Source: an uncultured Vampirovibrio sp. (GTDB lineage Bacteria; Cyanobacteriota; Vampirovibrionia; Gastranaerophilales; Gastranaerophilaceae). From it: a stretch of 63,265 nt of DNA. Location: assembly GCA_910579975.1 (NCBI GenBank), contig CAJTWU010000007.1:1-63265 (forward strand), written 5' to 3'. A program made the position numbers and the translations under genes. Shown here piece by piece: positions 40,427-49,555 of this stretch (its first letter is position 1; the number at the start of each line of letters is the position of its first letter). Under the pieces are notes generated by a model. It did not search any database, was not told the origin of the DNA, and worked only from the letters and a program-made list of their open reading frames with translations.

Positions 40427-41941
40427 ATGGTAACAAAAGCTATTACAGCTACAACTGTTGGAATTAATTCTTATAAGATTGAAGTGGAAGTTGATGTTGT
40501 CAATTCTCTTCCAAATATTAGTATTGTTGGTCTTCCTGATAGTGCTGTTAATGAAGCTCGTGAAAGAGTGCGTTCTGCTATTAAAAACTCTGGTTTTTCA
40601 TTCCCGTTAGGGAGAGTTATTGTCAACCTTGCTCCGGCTGATATAAAAAAAGAAGGAACTAATTTTGACCTTCCAATTGCAGTTGGGATTTTAAAGGAAC
40701 AAGGTATAAATATTCCTGATAGTGATGACACTGCTTTTATAGGTGAGTTGTCTTTAGATGGTTCCTTAAGACGAATTAACGGAGTTTTGCCGCTTGTTAC
40801 CGGATTGAAAGAACAAGGAATAAAAACGGTTTTTGTACCTTCTGAAAATTCAAAAGAAGCTGCTCTTGTTCAAGGTGTGCATGTTTTTGGAGTTAAGCAT
40901 TTAGGAGATTTGGTAAATCACTATGCTGGTACTCCCATACCTGAAACTTTTGTGGATATTAATAAATATCTTTTTGAAAAATCTGATGTAGAGTATATTT
41001 TTGATTTTAAAGAGGTAAAAGGTCAACAAAAAGCAAAAAGAGCATTGGAAATAGCTGCAGCAGGCGGTCATAATATTCTTATGTCCGGTTCTCCCGGTTC
41101 AGGTAAAACCATGATGGCTAAATGTATGGCTTCAATTCTTCCACCGCTGGAATTAAAAGAAGCTCTGGAGCTTACCAAGATTTATAGTATAAGCGGACTC
41201 TTAAGCCCTGATGAACCTTTAATGACTAAGCGGCCTTACCGTGCAGTTCACCACACAGCATCAGCAGTTGGAATTATTGGCGGAGGTTCTAATCCCAAGC
41301 CCGGTGAAATTACACTTGCACATAGAGGTGTGTTATTTTTAGATGAGATGGTAGAATTTCCCCGTCAGGTATTAGAAGTTTTAAGACAGCCTTTGGAAGA
41401 TGGGGAAGTTACAATTTCCAGAACTAAAAATTCCATTAAGTATCCTTGTAACTTTATTTTGCTTGCGGCAATGAACCCTTGTCCTTGCGGGTATTTAGGT
41501 GATAGAGAAAAACAATGTACTTGTAGTGATGTACAAATACAAAGATATAAATCAAGACTTTCAGGGCCGCTTTTAGATAGAATTGATTTAATTATCGAAG
41601 TTCCAAGGCTCACAACAGAAGAGTTGATTAATACTAATACAAAAACCGAGCCTTCTTCTGTAATTCGTGAGCGGGTTATTAATGCTCGAAAAATACAGGC
41701 AATAAGATACCAATCCGAGGGCATTCTTACTAACTCTGAACTATCGGCTAAAATGATTAAGAAATATTGTATTTTAGATGAAAAATCTGAGCAGGTCCTA
41801 AAAATGGCTGCTCAGAAATATCAACTTTCGGGAAGAAAGTATAATAGATTATTAAAAATTGCACGTACTATTGCAGATTTAGGTGAGTCTGTGAATATAA
41901 AAGTTGAACATATTACTCAAGCATTACAGTACAGAGGTTAG
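40427..41941 (+). CDS. comM: Mg-chelatase-like AAA+ helicase of the ComM/YifB family
   Basis: The 504-residue protein has an N-terminal ChlI-type domain (SLPNISIVGLPDSAVNEARERVRSAI), Walker A GSPGSGKTMMAKC, Walker B VLFLDEM, the CxCGYxGD...C zinc loop (NPCPCGYLGDREKQCTC) and a C-terminal lid. ComM drives branch migration in natural transformation. TATAAT (40415-40420) ends 6 nt before the ATG at 40427 and there is no SD, so the message is probably leaderless; a TTG 6 nt earlier is rejected. Confidence 0.92.
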   Translation: MVTKAITATTVGINSYKIEVEVDVVNSLPNISIVGLPDSAVNEARERVRSAIKNSGFSFPLGRVIVNLAPADIKKEGTNFDLPIAVGILKEQGINIPDSDDTAFIGELSLDGSLRRINGVLPLVTGLKEQGIKTVFVPSENSKEAALVQGVHVFGVKHLGDLVNHYAGTPIPETFVDINKYLFEKSDVEYIFDFKEVKGQQKAKRALEIAAAGGHNILMSGSPGSGKTMMAKCMASILPPLELKEALELTKIYSISGLLSPDEPLMTKRPYRAVHHTASAVGIIGGGSNPKPGEITLAHRGVLFLDEMVEFPRQVLEVLRQPLEDGEVTISRTKNSIKYPCNFILLAAMNPCPCGYLGDREKQCTCSDVQIQRYKSRLSGPLLDRIDLIIEVPRLTTEELINTNTKTEPSSVIRERVINARKIQAIRYQSEGILTNSELSAKMIKKYCILDEKSEQVLKMAAQKYQLSGRKYNRLLKIARTIADLGESVNIKVEHITQALQYRG

Positions 41942-42429
41942 TTAGTACGCTCTGCGAGTTCTTTATCCATTAAATAAAGTGCAACTTTATCATCACCAAA
42001 GAGTTCAAGACGTTTAATAATATTCTTTACGTTTTCCTCTTCTTCTACTTGTTCTGCAATATACCAGTCAATAAAGCTCAGGGTTGTTCTATCACATTCT
42101 TCTTCAGCTTGTTTTGCAACGGTCATAATTGCACGTGTAATACATTTTTCATGTTCATAGATATGGTTGAAGATTGATAAAATTCCCTGAAACTCAAATT
42201 CAGGTGTTCTGATTTGTTTTAAGGTAACAAAACTGTTGCAGTTAATTAAGTAATCAAAAATCTTAAGCCCGTGTTCGACTTCCTCTCTAGCCTGGATTTT
42301 CATCCAAGAGGCAAAGCCGTTCAGGCCCAGCTCTTTTAAATAAGCTGACATTGATAAATATAGATAACCTGAATAAAATTCCTTATTTATTTGTTCGTTT
42401 AGAATTTCGTTGATTGCTTCACTAATCAT
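41938..42429 (-). CDS. ferritin
   Basis: The start at 42429 follows GGAGG. The 163-residue four-helix protein has the ferroxidase residues of prokaryotic FtnA: EFYSGYLYLSM, EEVEHGLKIFDYL and EQVEEEENV. It oxidises and stores iron. It overlaps desulfoferrodoxin by 8 bp, forming an oxygen- and iron-defence pair, and ends 4 bp into convergent comM. Confidence 0.92.
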   Translation of the reverse strand: MISEAINEILNEQINKEFYSGYLYLSMSAYLKELGLNGFASWMKIQAREEVEHGLKIFDYLINCNSFVTLKQIRTPEFEFQGILSIFNHIYEHEKCITRAIMTVAKQAEEECDRTTLSFIDWYIAEQVEEEENVKNIIKRLELFGDDKVALYLMDKELAERTN

Positions 42430-42811
42430 TTTTGCTCCTCCATAGTCCATGTATGTTGCAAAGTTCCAGTGCATTAATGTCTTCATCAAGGCAAGTAATA
42501 TCAAATTCTGCTTTTTCACCAGGATTGAAGTATTTTACATGAAGACAAGATTTATCTTTTTTGTAGACTTCAATAAATTGAATATAATGTTCATTTTCCA
42601 TCGGATGATGTTTGAGTGTCACAAAACGCTTTCCTTCAATCATTTCGATTTCAGGTGTGTGTTTTTCAGCTAGTTCATTTTGTTCTTCCTGATGCGGTAC
42701 CATGTGTTCCATAGGTTGGCCGCAGCAAACAAGTTCGCCATCTCCCGGTAGAATAACTTGAACGAGATTTCCGCAAATATTACATTTGTATAATTCTAAT
42801 TTTTCTGTCAT
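42422..42811 (-). CDS. desulfoferrodoxin / superoxide reductase
   Basis: The start at 42811 follows GAAAGGAA. The 129-residue protein has both iron centres: the rubredoxin-like center I (CxxC, 15 residues, CC) and center II with EKHTPE, KHHPMENEHY and CNIHGLW. It reduces superoxide without making O2, typical of anaerobes. It is upstream of ferritin in the same operon. Confidence 0.95.
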   Translation of the reverse strand: MTEKLELYKCNICGNLVQVILPGDGELVCCGQPMEHMVPHQEEQNELAEKHTPEIEMIEGKRFVTLKHHPMENEHYIQFIEVYKKDKSCLHVKYFNPGEKAEFDITCLDEDINALELCNIHGLWRSKND

Positions 42812-42894
42812 AACAAATTCCTTTCTCAAACATATTAACCTTTTATCAGAAAACTTCATTGTACCAATGGGCAATTTATGCTACTATTTGTAGT

Positions 42895-43635
42895 ATGACT
42901 AATTTTTTTAATAATTCATTAGGACAACCTTCAACACCTATTGAGACTCAATATGAAGATTTGAAAAACAATTACAGACAAATTTTTTTGCTTGCAGCTA
43001 ACCAAATTAGAGCGGCTGTAGATAAATTTAAACCCGAAAATCCATGTGCAAATTGCACTGTTAAAGATTGTAAGATAGAAACAAAAGACGTCTTTACGGA
43101 TTATCCTGTCGGGTGTGCATTTAGAGATTGGCAAATGCAAATTATAACTTTTTTGTCGGGAGATTACAGACAAAAGTTAAAACAAGAATATAAGGCAATA
43201 ATGGATAAAAAATCTGAATGCGAATGTTCAAAGTGTGGTAATTGCTGCCGTCTTGCAACAAGTGAGCATTCTTACGAACAGTTAAAACAAAGAGCTATGC
43301 GCGGTGACAAATTTGCTCGGGATTTTGTTTCTGTTTTTGTACCTTACAAATCAGAAGATGAGGCGCGTTTAGCTAATCCGGAGTTTTTCAAACTTTTAGA
43401 AGATACAATGGAAGAACAAAAAGTATTTTATTATCATTGTCCAAAAATTAATGGCAATGAATGTTCGGATTATGAAAACAGACCTGATGTTTGCAAGGAT
43501 TTTCCTCATAATCCATTGAAGCTTTTGCCTTCCACCTGTTCTTACAATGTTTGGAAAAATGCAGCGGCAAAGCAATCAATGCTTTTGAAGGCAAAAACGG
43601 ATATAATAGAATTTTATAAAAATAAACTAGGCTGA
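42895..43635 (+). CDS. YkgJ-type Cys-cluster protein, long form
   Basis: The 246-residue protein has an N-terminal helical part with CANCTVKDC and a C-terminal YkgJ domain (CSKCGNCC, then HCPKING, CSDYENRPDVCKDFP, STC). It probably binds zinc or an Fe-S cluster. TTGTAC-N17-TACTAT ends 7 nt before the ATG at 42895 and no SD is seen, so it is probably leaderless and the earlier in-frame ATG at 42859 lies inside the -35. Confidence 0.75.
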   Translation: MTNFFNNSLGQPSTPIETQYEDLKNNYRQIFLLAANQIRAAVDKFKPENPCANCTVKDCKIETKDVFTDYPVGCAFRDWQMQIITFLSGDYRQKLKQEYKAIMDKKSECECSKCGNCCRLATSEHSYEQLKQRAMRGDKFARDFVSVFVPYKSEDEARLANPEFFKLLEDTMEEQKVFYYHCPKINGNECSDYENRPDVCKDFPHNPLKLLPSTCSYNVWKNAAAKQSMLLKAKTDIIEFYKNKLG

Positions 43636-43640
43636 GCCAC

Positions 43641-43676
43641 CAACTCTCTCTCCTTGAGGAGAGGGTTGGGGTGAGG
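43641..43676. repeat. REP-like palindromic element, copy 1
   Basis: CTCTCC-TTGA-GGAGAG (43647-43662) followed by GGTTGGGGTGAGG. The reverse complement shares CCTCACCCCAACCCTCT exactly with 53837-53853. Confidence 0.65.
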
Positions 43677-43696
43677 TGTCAACAAGAAAGCAAAAA

Positions 43697-44725
43697 ATGA
43701 AAGTATTATCAGGACTAAAACTACAAGAACTTGAACAACTAATGACCGAATTTGGTGCAACAAAGTTTCGTGCCAAACAAATCCATAATTGGATTTATAC
43801 AAAATCAGTTTCAACAATTGATGAGATGACAAACCTTTCTAAGGATTTTAGAGAAGAACTTAAACAAAAAGCTGTAGTTACTGAAACAAAAATCAAAGTA
43901 AAACAGGTGAGTACAGATGGAACCATAAAATATTTAATTGAATATCCTGATGGAGAGTGTGTTGAAACGGTTCTTATGCGCTTTGACAATCGTGCTAATT
44001 TAACTGCTTGTGTAAGTTCTCAAGTTGGATGTGCTGTTAACTGTTCATTTTGTGCAACAGGAAAACGCGGTTTTATCAGAAATCTTACTTATACTGAAAT
44101 TATTGAACAGGTTTTAACTATTCAGCGAGATACAGGTTTAAAAGTTACTAATGTTGTATTTATGGGGCAAGGAGAACCTTTATTAAATCTGAAAAATGTT
44201 TTGAAAGCATTAGAAATATTCAATGATGATTTTCAAATCGGAGCAAGAAGAATTACTATTTCTACAAGCGGTATTGTACCTAAAATTAATGAACTTGCAG
44301 AGGCTGAATTACAATCAACTCTAGCGATTTCTTTGCATGCTCCTAATCATAAATTAAGGGCAGAATTAATGCCAATTGAGAATAAATATCCGATTGATGA
44401 GCTTAAAAAAGCACTGCTTAATTATGTTGAAAAAACAGGCAGAAGAATTACTGTTGAGTATATTCTTATTCACGGTTTCAATGATACACCTTCTTCAGCT
44501 AAAGAGCTTGCGCTTCTTTTAAAGGATTTAAAGTGTAATATCAATTTAATACCATATAATTCAGTTGACGATACAAAATACAAAAAATCAACTAATAATG
44601 ATATTATGCAATTTAAGTATTTGATGGAACATTCAGGTAAAAAAGTTACGGTTCGTTTAGAACGTGGTGCTGATATTGATGCTGCATGCGGACAACTAAG
44701 GGGTAAAGCTGTTTCTAATGAATAA
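43697..44725 (+). CDS. rlmN: dual-specificity RNA methyltransferase (23S A2503 / tRNA A37)
   Basis: The 342-residue radical SAM enzyme has CAVNCSFCATG (CxxxCxxC), FMGQGEPLLN, SLHAPN and a C-terminal RGADIDAACGQL, whose Cys is the mono-thioester residue. The start at 43697 (MKVLSGLKLQELEQL) is favoured over GTG 43676. The last 8 bp overlap the next gene. Confidence 0.94.
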   Translation: MKVLSGLKLQELEQLMTEFGATKFRAKQIHNWIYTKSVSTIDEMTNLSKDFREELKQKAVVTETKIKVKQVSTDGTIKYLIEYPDGECVETVLMRFDNRANLTACVSSQVGCAVNCSFCATGKRGFIRNLTYTEIIEQVLTIQRDTGLKVTNVVFMGQGEPLLNLKNVLKALEIFNDDFQIGARRITISTSGIVPKINELAEAELQSTLAISLHAPNHKLRAELMPIENKYPIDELKKALLNYVEKTGRRITVEYILIHGFNDTPSSAKELALLLKDLKCNINLIPYNSVDDTKYKKSTNNDIMQFKYLMEHSGKKVTVRLERGADIDAACGQLRGKAVSNE

Positions 44726-46586
44726 TATTTTTCAAAAAAACATATCTGCATTAGCGGTCAAAAATCCAAAACTCGCTTATAAATTACAAAATTATGTTCC
44801 TATGGATATGCCGCAGCTGGTTCAGACTAACGGATATAATTTGATTTACAGGGGTAAATATATTCATAATGAACAAAGCCCTCTTGGAGAGGCTCAGGAA
44901 ATTTTTTCTTACGCAAAAAATGAGCCCGTTTCTATTCATCTGGTATATGGTTTAGGTTTAGGGTATTTATTTCAGATTGCTTCGCTTAACTCTAAAGGTG
45001 CTGTTATACTTTATGAACCTGATTTGAATATTATGAAAGTTGTTTTTAATCTTGTTGATTTTTCAGGTGACATTATAAAGCCTGATGTGTTTGTCTGTTC
45101 AGAATATGAAGAGGTTGCGGAAGCTGTACATCAAAAATCAGGGATGAAAAATACTCCTGAAATGCTTACATTACCTACTCAAATGGAAGCTGAAGGTTTT
45201 GAAGAGCTGGTGAAAAAACTTCAAAATATGGTGGGTTCATACAGTTTGGATTTAAAATATACAAAAGAAAAGTTTTATCCATCTTTGAAAATGTTACTAA
45301 AAAATATTCCAAATTTGTTTGAAGAAATTCCTCTAGCAAGGTTAAAAGATACTTATAAAGGTAAAACTGCTGTAGTTGTTTCAGCTGGCCCTACACTGGA
45401 TAGAAATATTGAAATATTAAAGAAGCAAAGGGATAAATATGTTTTATTTGCAGTTGGAACGGCATTAAAAACATTAATTGCTAATGAAATCAAACCGGAT
45501 TTTTTAGTTATAATTGAGACATTTGATTCTTCTAAACAAATTGAAGGAATTGATTTAAAAGACGTTTATTTTATAACAGAACCGTATTCTAACCCGGCAT
45601 TAAGAAATTTTGAGTTTAAAAAACGGTTTTCACATATAGCTTCAAATGTTCCTGTAAACCAGTTTTGGGCTGAAGTTTGCGGTGAAAATATCGATGAATA
45701 TTTTTCTAAAGGGACTGTTTCTTATACAGCTTTAAATTCAGCAAGAATTTTAGGTTGTTCAAAAATTATTCTTGTAGGACAGGATCTTGCTTATATTGGC
45801 GGTCAATGTTACAGCAAGGACTCCGCTTATAAAGATTTAGTTTGTGCACATAATCCCGAAAGCGGAAGGTGGGAGATTATGGCGCGCGATTTTGATAAGT
45901 TTGCAGAAGCGCTTTCTAATTCCCCTGATATTGAAAAAAGAAGAGCAGCTGCTAAAAGACGTTTAGAAAATCTTAACAACTCTATGCATTTTGTTAAAGG
46001 AATTACAGGAGAAATGCTTCCAACAGAATCTGTATATGCAGCATTTGTTGCACCGTTGGAAGAGTTTACAGCGAAATTCAATGATAGAAAATATATAAAT
46101 ACATCGCTTGTTGGTGCACAATTGAATGGTTTTGAAAATATGAGTCTTGAGAAAGCATTAAACGACTCGGAAATAGTTGATGTACAGGATTTAGATATTA
46201 ATTTTAGTTATGATAAAGATGTTATTTTTTCTAACCTATCTCAAAAATTTGATGAATTAAACCAAATGATATCTTTGATAGAAGAAGGTAAGAGGTATGC
46301 AAAAGCTTTGAACAATGATTTGAAACGCTATAGGGCGGCAACGGTTGAAGTTTTAAAAGCCCTTAAGAATCTTTCTGAAAATTATCTCACTTTATCTGCT
46401 AATAATTCTAAGTTGTTTGAATTTATTACTACAGCAGATAAAATTGATTTGGATTATGAGATGAAAATGGTTCAGAAATTTGATGTTGAGACTGTAACTA
46501 ATATTAGTTCAAAAATTTTAAAATATCTTGAAAATGCAGAAAAAAGGATAAAAGAAATTAATGAAAGTTTTAATACAAAGAGTTAA
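44718..46586 (+). CDS. DUF115/Maf-like protein (motility accessory factor family)
   Basis: The 622-residue protein has a central DUF115 Rossmann domain: KTAVVVSAGPTLDRNIEILK, FAVGTALKTLIANEIKPDFLVIIE, and KIILVGQDLAY, as in Maf flagellin glycosyltransferases and 6-hydroxymethylpterin pyrophosphokinase MptE. N-terminal and C-terminal helical parts flank it. No flagellar gene is in the window. It overlaps rlmN by 8 bp and dtd by 26 bp. Confidence 0.72.
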   Translation: MNNIFQKNISALAVKNPKLAYKLQNYVPMDMPQLVQTNGYNLIYRGKYIHNEQSPLGEAQEIFSYAKNEPVSIHLVYGLGLGYLFQIASLNSKGAVILYEPDLNIMKVVFNLVDFSGDIIKPDVFVCSEYEEVAEAVHQKSGMKNTPEMLTLPTQMEAEGFEELVKKLQNMVGSYSLDLKYTKEKFYPSLKMLLKNIPNLFEEIPLARLKDTYKGKTAVVVSAGPTLDRNIEILKKQRDKYVLFAVGTALKTLIANEIKPDFLVIIETFDSSKQIEGIDLKDVYFITEPYSNPALRNFEFKKRFSHIASNVPVNQFWAEVCGENIDEYFSKGTVSYTALNSARILGCSKIILVGQDLAYIGGQCYSKDSAYKDLVCAHNPESGRWEIMARDFDKFAEALSNSPDIEKRRAAAKRRLENLNNSMHFVKGITGEMLPTESVYAAFVAPLEEFTAKFNDRKYINTSLVGAQLNGFENMSLEKALNDSEIVDVQDLDINFSYDKDVIFSNLSQKFDELNQMISLIEEGKRYAKALNNDLKRYRAATVEVLKALKNLSENYLTLSANNSKLFEFITTADKIDLDYEMKMVQKFDVETVTNISSKILKYLENAEKRIKEINESFNTKS

Positions 46587-46998
46587 AAACGCATCAGTGA
46601 CTATTGACGGCGAGTTGTATTCTTCCATTAACAAAGGAATTTTAGCGCTTGTTGGAATAGAAAAAGGTGATACATTAGAACAGGTTCAAAAGGCTGCTAA
46701 AAAGATTGCGGGACTTCGTATTTTTGCTGATGAGAATGATAAGATGAACCGTTCTTTAATTGATATAAACGGAGAAATGCTTGTAGTTTCTCAATTTACT
46801 CTTTGCGGTGATTGTAAAAAAGGTACACGGCCAAGCTTTGATAAATCTGCGGAGCCAAAGATTGCAAATGAATTATACGAAAGATTTATTGAAGAGGTTT
46901 CTGCTTATGGAATTAAAACTGCGCATGGGAAGTTTGGTGCAATGATGGATGTGGCTCTGGTAAATGACGGTCCAGTTACATTTATGATTGAAATGTAA
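46561..46998 (+). CDS. dtd: D-aminoacyl-tRNA deacylase
   Basis: The 145-residue protein has both signature motifs of DTD: SQFTL (with the preceding ML[VV]V) and the C-terminal NDGPVT Gly-cisPro loop. It frees tRNA of D-amino acids. Its start lies 26 bp inside the previous gene. Confidence 0.95.
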   Translation: MKVLIQRVKNASVTIDGELYSSINKGILALVGIEKGDTLEQVQKAAKKIAGLRIFADENDKMNRSLIDINGEMLVVSQFTLCGDCKKGTRPSFDKSAEPKIANELYERFIEEVSAYGIKTAHGKFGAMMDVALVNDGPVTFMIEM

Positions 46999-47076
46999 AT
47001 TTTTGTTACAAAATTCTAAAGTTTTTTGATAAAGTGTCGTTAATAAAATTATTGAATGAAAATTCGGAGGATATGA

Positions 47077-48378
47077 ATGTCAATTAATATTAACGATATC
47101 AATGCTTGTAAAGCTGCTTATGTAGAATATACCCAGACAGGAAAACCTCCGAAAGGCGTTTCTGCAAATGATATTCAAGGCATTGAAGATAAATATAGCA
47201 ATCAATTAAAAGGTTGGAGAGTTCAAGCAAGTAAAGATCAGAATGTTTATGAGATTGATGATACTGAAGAAAAGACTGTAAAAGGTAAAAAATCTAAAAC
47301 AGGACAAATAGCGCGTACAAGTGCCGATGCAGTTATGTCTGTGGGTGGCGCAGTTGGTAGTGTAATTGGTGCAAAAGTTGGCGAAAAGATTGCTGAAAAA
47401 TCTATTGCGAATGCCACAATTAAGTCTTTTAGTTTCATGATTGGTTGTACAATGGGGCTTGCTAACGGAGTTTTATATCAGGCTAAGAAACCTAATAAAG
47501 ACGAGCATAATGAGTTGATGGAATTAGAAGTTCAAATGGAAGAATACTTATCAAGCTTAGAATCAGAGCAAGATGTTATGAATGAAAATTCTGAAAAAAT
47601 TGAAGATCTTTCGAGTGGTGCTGCTAATATTGGAGAAGAAGCTTCTGAAAATATTGAAGAATTACAAAATGAATATGACGAAAAAATTACCAGACAAAAT
47701 GAATTATCTGCTAAAATGCAGTCAGGGCAACCACTGACGGAGGAAGAAAAAGCTGAATATGAACAACTAGGATTAGATATTCAATCTCTTGGAGAAAAAA
47801 TTTCTGCATTGCAAACAGAATCTTCTGAAGAAATTGAAGAAATAAATGGTGATACAGAAAACATACAGGAAGAAATAACTTCAACTTCAGATAAACTTGC
47901 TGATATGTTAGAAACAGCTGATTATGCAGAGACTTTTGATAGTTTTACAAAGACACTCAGTTATGTTGAAGCTGGTCTGCAAGGTATAAATGCGGTCTCA
48001 AGTACTGCTTCTGCGGTTAAAGCCTTTAGTGCAGCTGCAAGTGGAGGTCCATTTACAGCTTGGGCAGCGGCATTTGGTACTATGGGAATGACAGGTGCTG
48101 CAATGTCAGGTGTTGGCGTAGCAGAACAATTAAAGTATGCAAGTGATATTGGTAATGAAATAAATGTTAGAGAAAGTGTGCAAGAATTAGCTGCTCAAAC
48201 TAATGATATAGTTGAAGAAAATGTAACAGCTCTGGATGAAACAAATACTAATATTGAAGAAGTTCAAGCTGGTGTTGATACATCAGGAGAAGTTTCAGAG
48301 GGTGAAACGGCTTCTTCTGCTACAACGCAAGAAAATCCTCTAGATGAGCCTAAAGAAGAAGAGGAAGTTTTAACATAA
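47077..48378 (+). CDS. coiled-coil, translocator-like protein of unknown function
   Basis: The 433-residue protein has no Sec signal. It has a first hydrophobic region (about 90-131, VGGAVGSVIGAKVGE...FMIGCTMGLANGVLY), about 130 residues of acidic coiled coil (about 145-275), a second hydrophobic Ala/Gly-rich region (about 305-355) and an acidic tail. Two hydrophobic patches around a coiled coil recall type III secretion translocators (SipB/IpaB), but no residue-level similarity is claimed. It has its own SD GGAGG and sits upstream of the atp operon. Confidence 0.5.
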   Translation: MSININDINACKAAYVEYTQTGKPPKGVSANDIQGIEDKYSNQLKGWRVQASKDQNVYEIDDTEEKTVKGKKSKTGQIARTSADAVMSVGGAVGSVIGAKVGEKIAEKSIANATIKSFSFMIGCTMGLANGVLYQAKKPNKDEHNELMELEVQMEEYLSSLESEQDVMNENSEKIEDLSSGAANIGEEASENIEELQNEYDEKITRQNELSAKMQSGQPLTEEEKAEYEQLGLDIQSLGEKISALQTESSEEIEEINGDTENIQEEITSTSDKLADMLETADYAETFDSFTKTLSYVEAGLQGINAVSSTASAVKAFSAAASGGPFTAWAAAFGTMGMTGAAMSGVGVAEQLKYASDIGNEINVRESVQELAAQTNDIVEENVTALDETNTNIEEVQAGVDTSGEVSEGETASSATTQENPLDEPKEEEEVLT

Positions 48379-48415
48379 TAATTAGTCTAAATTAGAATTC
48401 TTTATTTTACCTTTG

Positions 48416-48444
48416 TTGCAAAACTTTACAATTTGTGTTAGGAT
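48416..48444 (+). promoter_or_regulatory. likely promoter of the atp operon
   Basis: TTGCAA (48416-48421), 17-nt spacer, TAGGAT (48439-48444) with extended TG (48436-48437). Confidence 0.55.
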
Positions 48445-48480
48445 TGTTAGGAAGATAATAGAGGGCATAAAGGGAATTCA

Positions 48481-49176
48481 ATGAGCGAAGGACATTGGAT
48501 TGTAGATAGAGTTATTATGGGACACAATATGTCCTTTAATATGGATACACTTGTTACAATGTGGGCTGCAATGGCATTTTTGCTTATTGTATCTTTTATT
48601 GCAACAAGAAAATTGTCTATTTTCCCTTCAAAACTGCAATTAGTTTTTGAGTCAATTTTAGGGTATTTTAATAATCTTATTAATGGCATGATACATGAAG
48701 GCGGAAGAAAGCATTTCCCTTTAATTGCATCTCTATTTTTGTTTATTGTAACTGCAAACTTAATGGGGCAGTTGCCTTTAAAAATGATTGAATTAAAACA
48801 TGGTGAAATGGCATCACCTACCAATGATATTAACCTAACAGCGGGTCTTGCTGTTATCGTGCTTGTTTACTATGTTGTGGCAGGTTTGATTAAGAAGAAA
48901 GGAAAGTTCTTGCTTCATGAGTTTTCTTTTGTAGGAATAATCTCAATGCTTGTTGAGATTTTGGAGTTAGTAACAAGGCCTCTAACTCTTGCATTACGAC
49001 TTTTTGGTAATATTTTAGCCGGAGAAATTCTTATAACAGCGCTTTTAGGTCTTTGTGCTTGGGGTTTGCCATTGCCGATTATGTTTTTTGAGATATTAGT
49101 AGCTTGTGTACAGGCTCTTGTATTTACAATGCTTACTACAGTATACATAGCAACGGCGGTAAATGAAGAGCATTGA
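48481..49176 (+). CDS. atpB: F-type ATP synthase subunit a
   Basis: The 231-residue membrane protein has 5-6 helices. The essential Arg in LALRLFGNILAGEI faces the c-ring and is intact. SD is AAAGGGAATTCA. First gene of a cyanobacterial-order operon (a, c, b', b, delta, alpha, gamma). Confidence 0.95.
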   Translation: MSEGHWIVDRVIMGHNMSFNMDTLVTMWAAMAFLLIVSFIATRKLSIFPSKLQLVFESILGYFNNLINGMIHEGGRKHFPLIASLFLFIVTANLMGQLPLKMIELKHGEMASPTNDINLTAGLAVIVLVYYVVAGLIKKKGKFLLHEFSFVGIISMLVEILELVTRPLTLALRLFGNILAGEILITALLGLCAWGLPLPIMFFEILVACVQALVFTMLTTVYIATAVNEEH

Positions 49177-49200
49177 TGTGAAGTTCATTTTGCCGGTAAT

Positions 49201-49270
49201 CTGTTCAAAAGGAGCACTTGGAGCAGAATATATAGATTAGTAGTTTAGTGAAATGTGCTCCGTCCAAAGG
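49201..49270 (+). ncRNA. conserved intergenic RNA element, copy 2 (between atpB and atpE)
   Basis: GGAGCAC (49211-49217) pairs with GTGCTCC (49255-49261), closing a 37-nt loop that starts UUGG (49218-49221); UUGG pairs with CCAA (49264-49267). The 5' flank CTGTTC.AAAGG and loop ATTAGTAGT match copy 1 at 4831-4900. The atpE SD (AAGGAG) lies a further 10 bases downstream. It could raise c-subunit translation, protect a processed end, or sense a signal. Confidence 0.6.
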
Positions 49271-49291
49271 TTATAAAAAAGGAGAAATAAA

Positions 49292-49537
49292 ATGGAAGAA
49301 GTAAAAACAATTTCTGATTTAGCACAATTAGGTGCAGGTATTGCAATGGGTTTTGGTGCAATAGGTGCCGGACTTGGTATTGGATTTGCTACAAAAGGTT
49401 TGATGGATGCAATTTCAAGACAGCCTGAAATTGCCGGTAAAGCAGTTGGTTTCTTCTTAGTTGGTGCTGCATTAGCAGAAGCATGTGCTATTTATGCATT
49501 GGTTATTGCTATGAAATTGTCAGGCATGATGGGTTAA
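49292..49537 (+). CDS. atpE: F-type ATP synthase subunit c, proton type
   Basis: The 81-residue hairpin has GxGxGxG helices and conserved RQPE loop. The ion site reads LAEACAIYA; the Na+-type Gln of helix 1 is Ile (GLGIGFA) and Ser after Glu is Ala, so it should bind H+ rather than Na+. Preceded by the RNA element at 49201-49270. Confidence 0.96.
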   Translation: MEEVKTISDLAQLGAGIAMGFGAIGAGLGIGFATKGLMDAISRQPEIAGKAVGFFLVGAALAEACAIYALVIAMKLSGMMG

Positions 49538-49555
49538 GCGAGGATTTTATAAGAA

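Noticed and set aside
43676..43696. GTG start 21 bases upstream for rlmN
   Set aside because: It falls inside the REP-like repeat and lacks an SD; MKVLSGLKLQEL is the conserved-looking N-terminus.
49292..49537. Sodium-driven ATP synthase with a Na+ riboswitch upstream of atpE
   Set aside because: The c subunit lacks the Gln and Ser of the Na+ site, so there is no support for Na+ coupling or a Na+ sensing role of the element.
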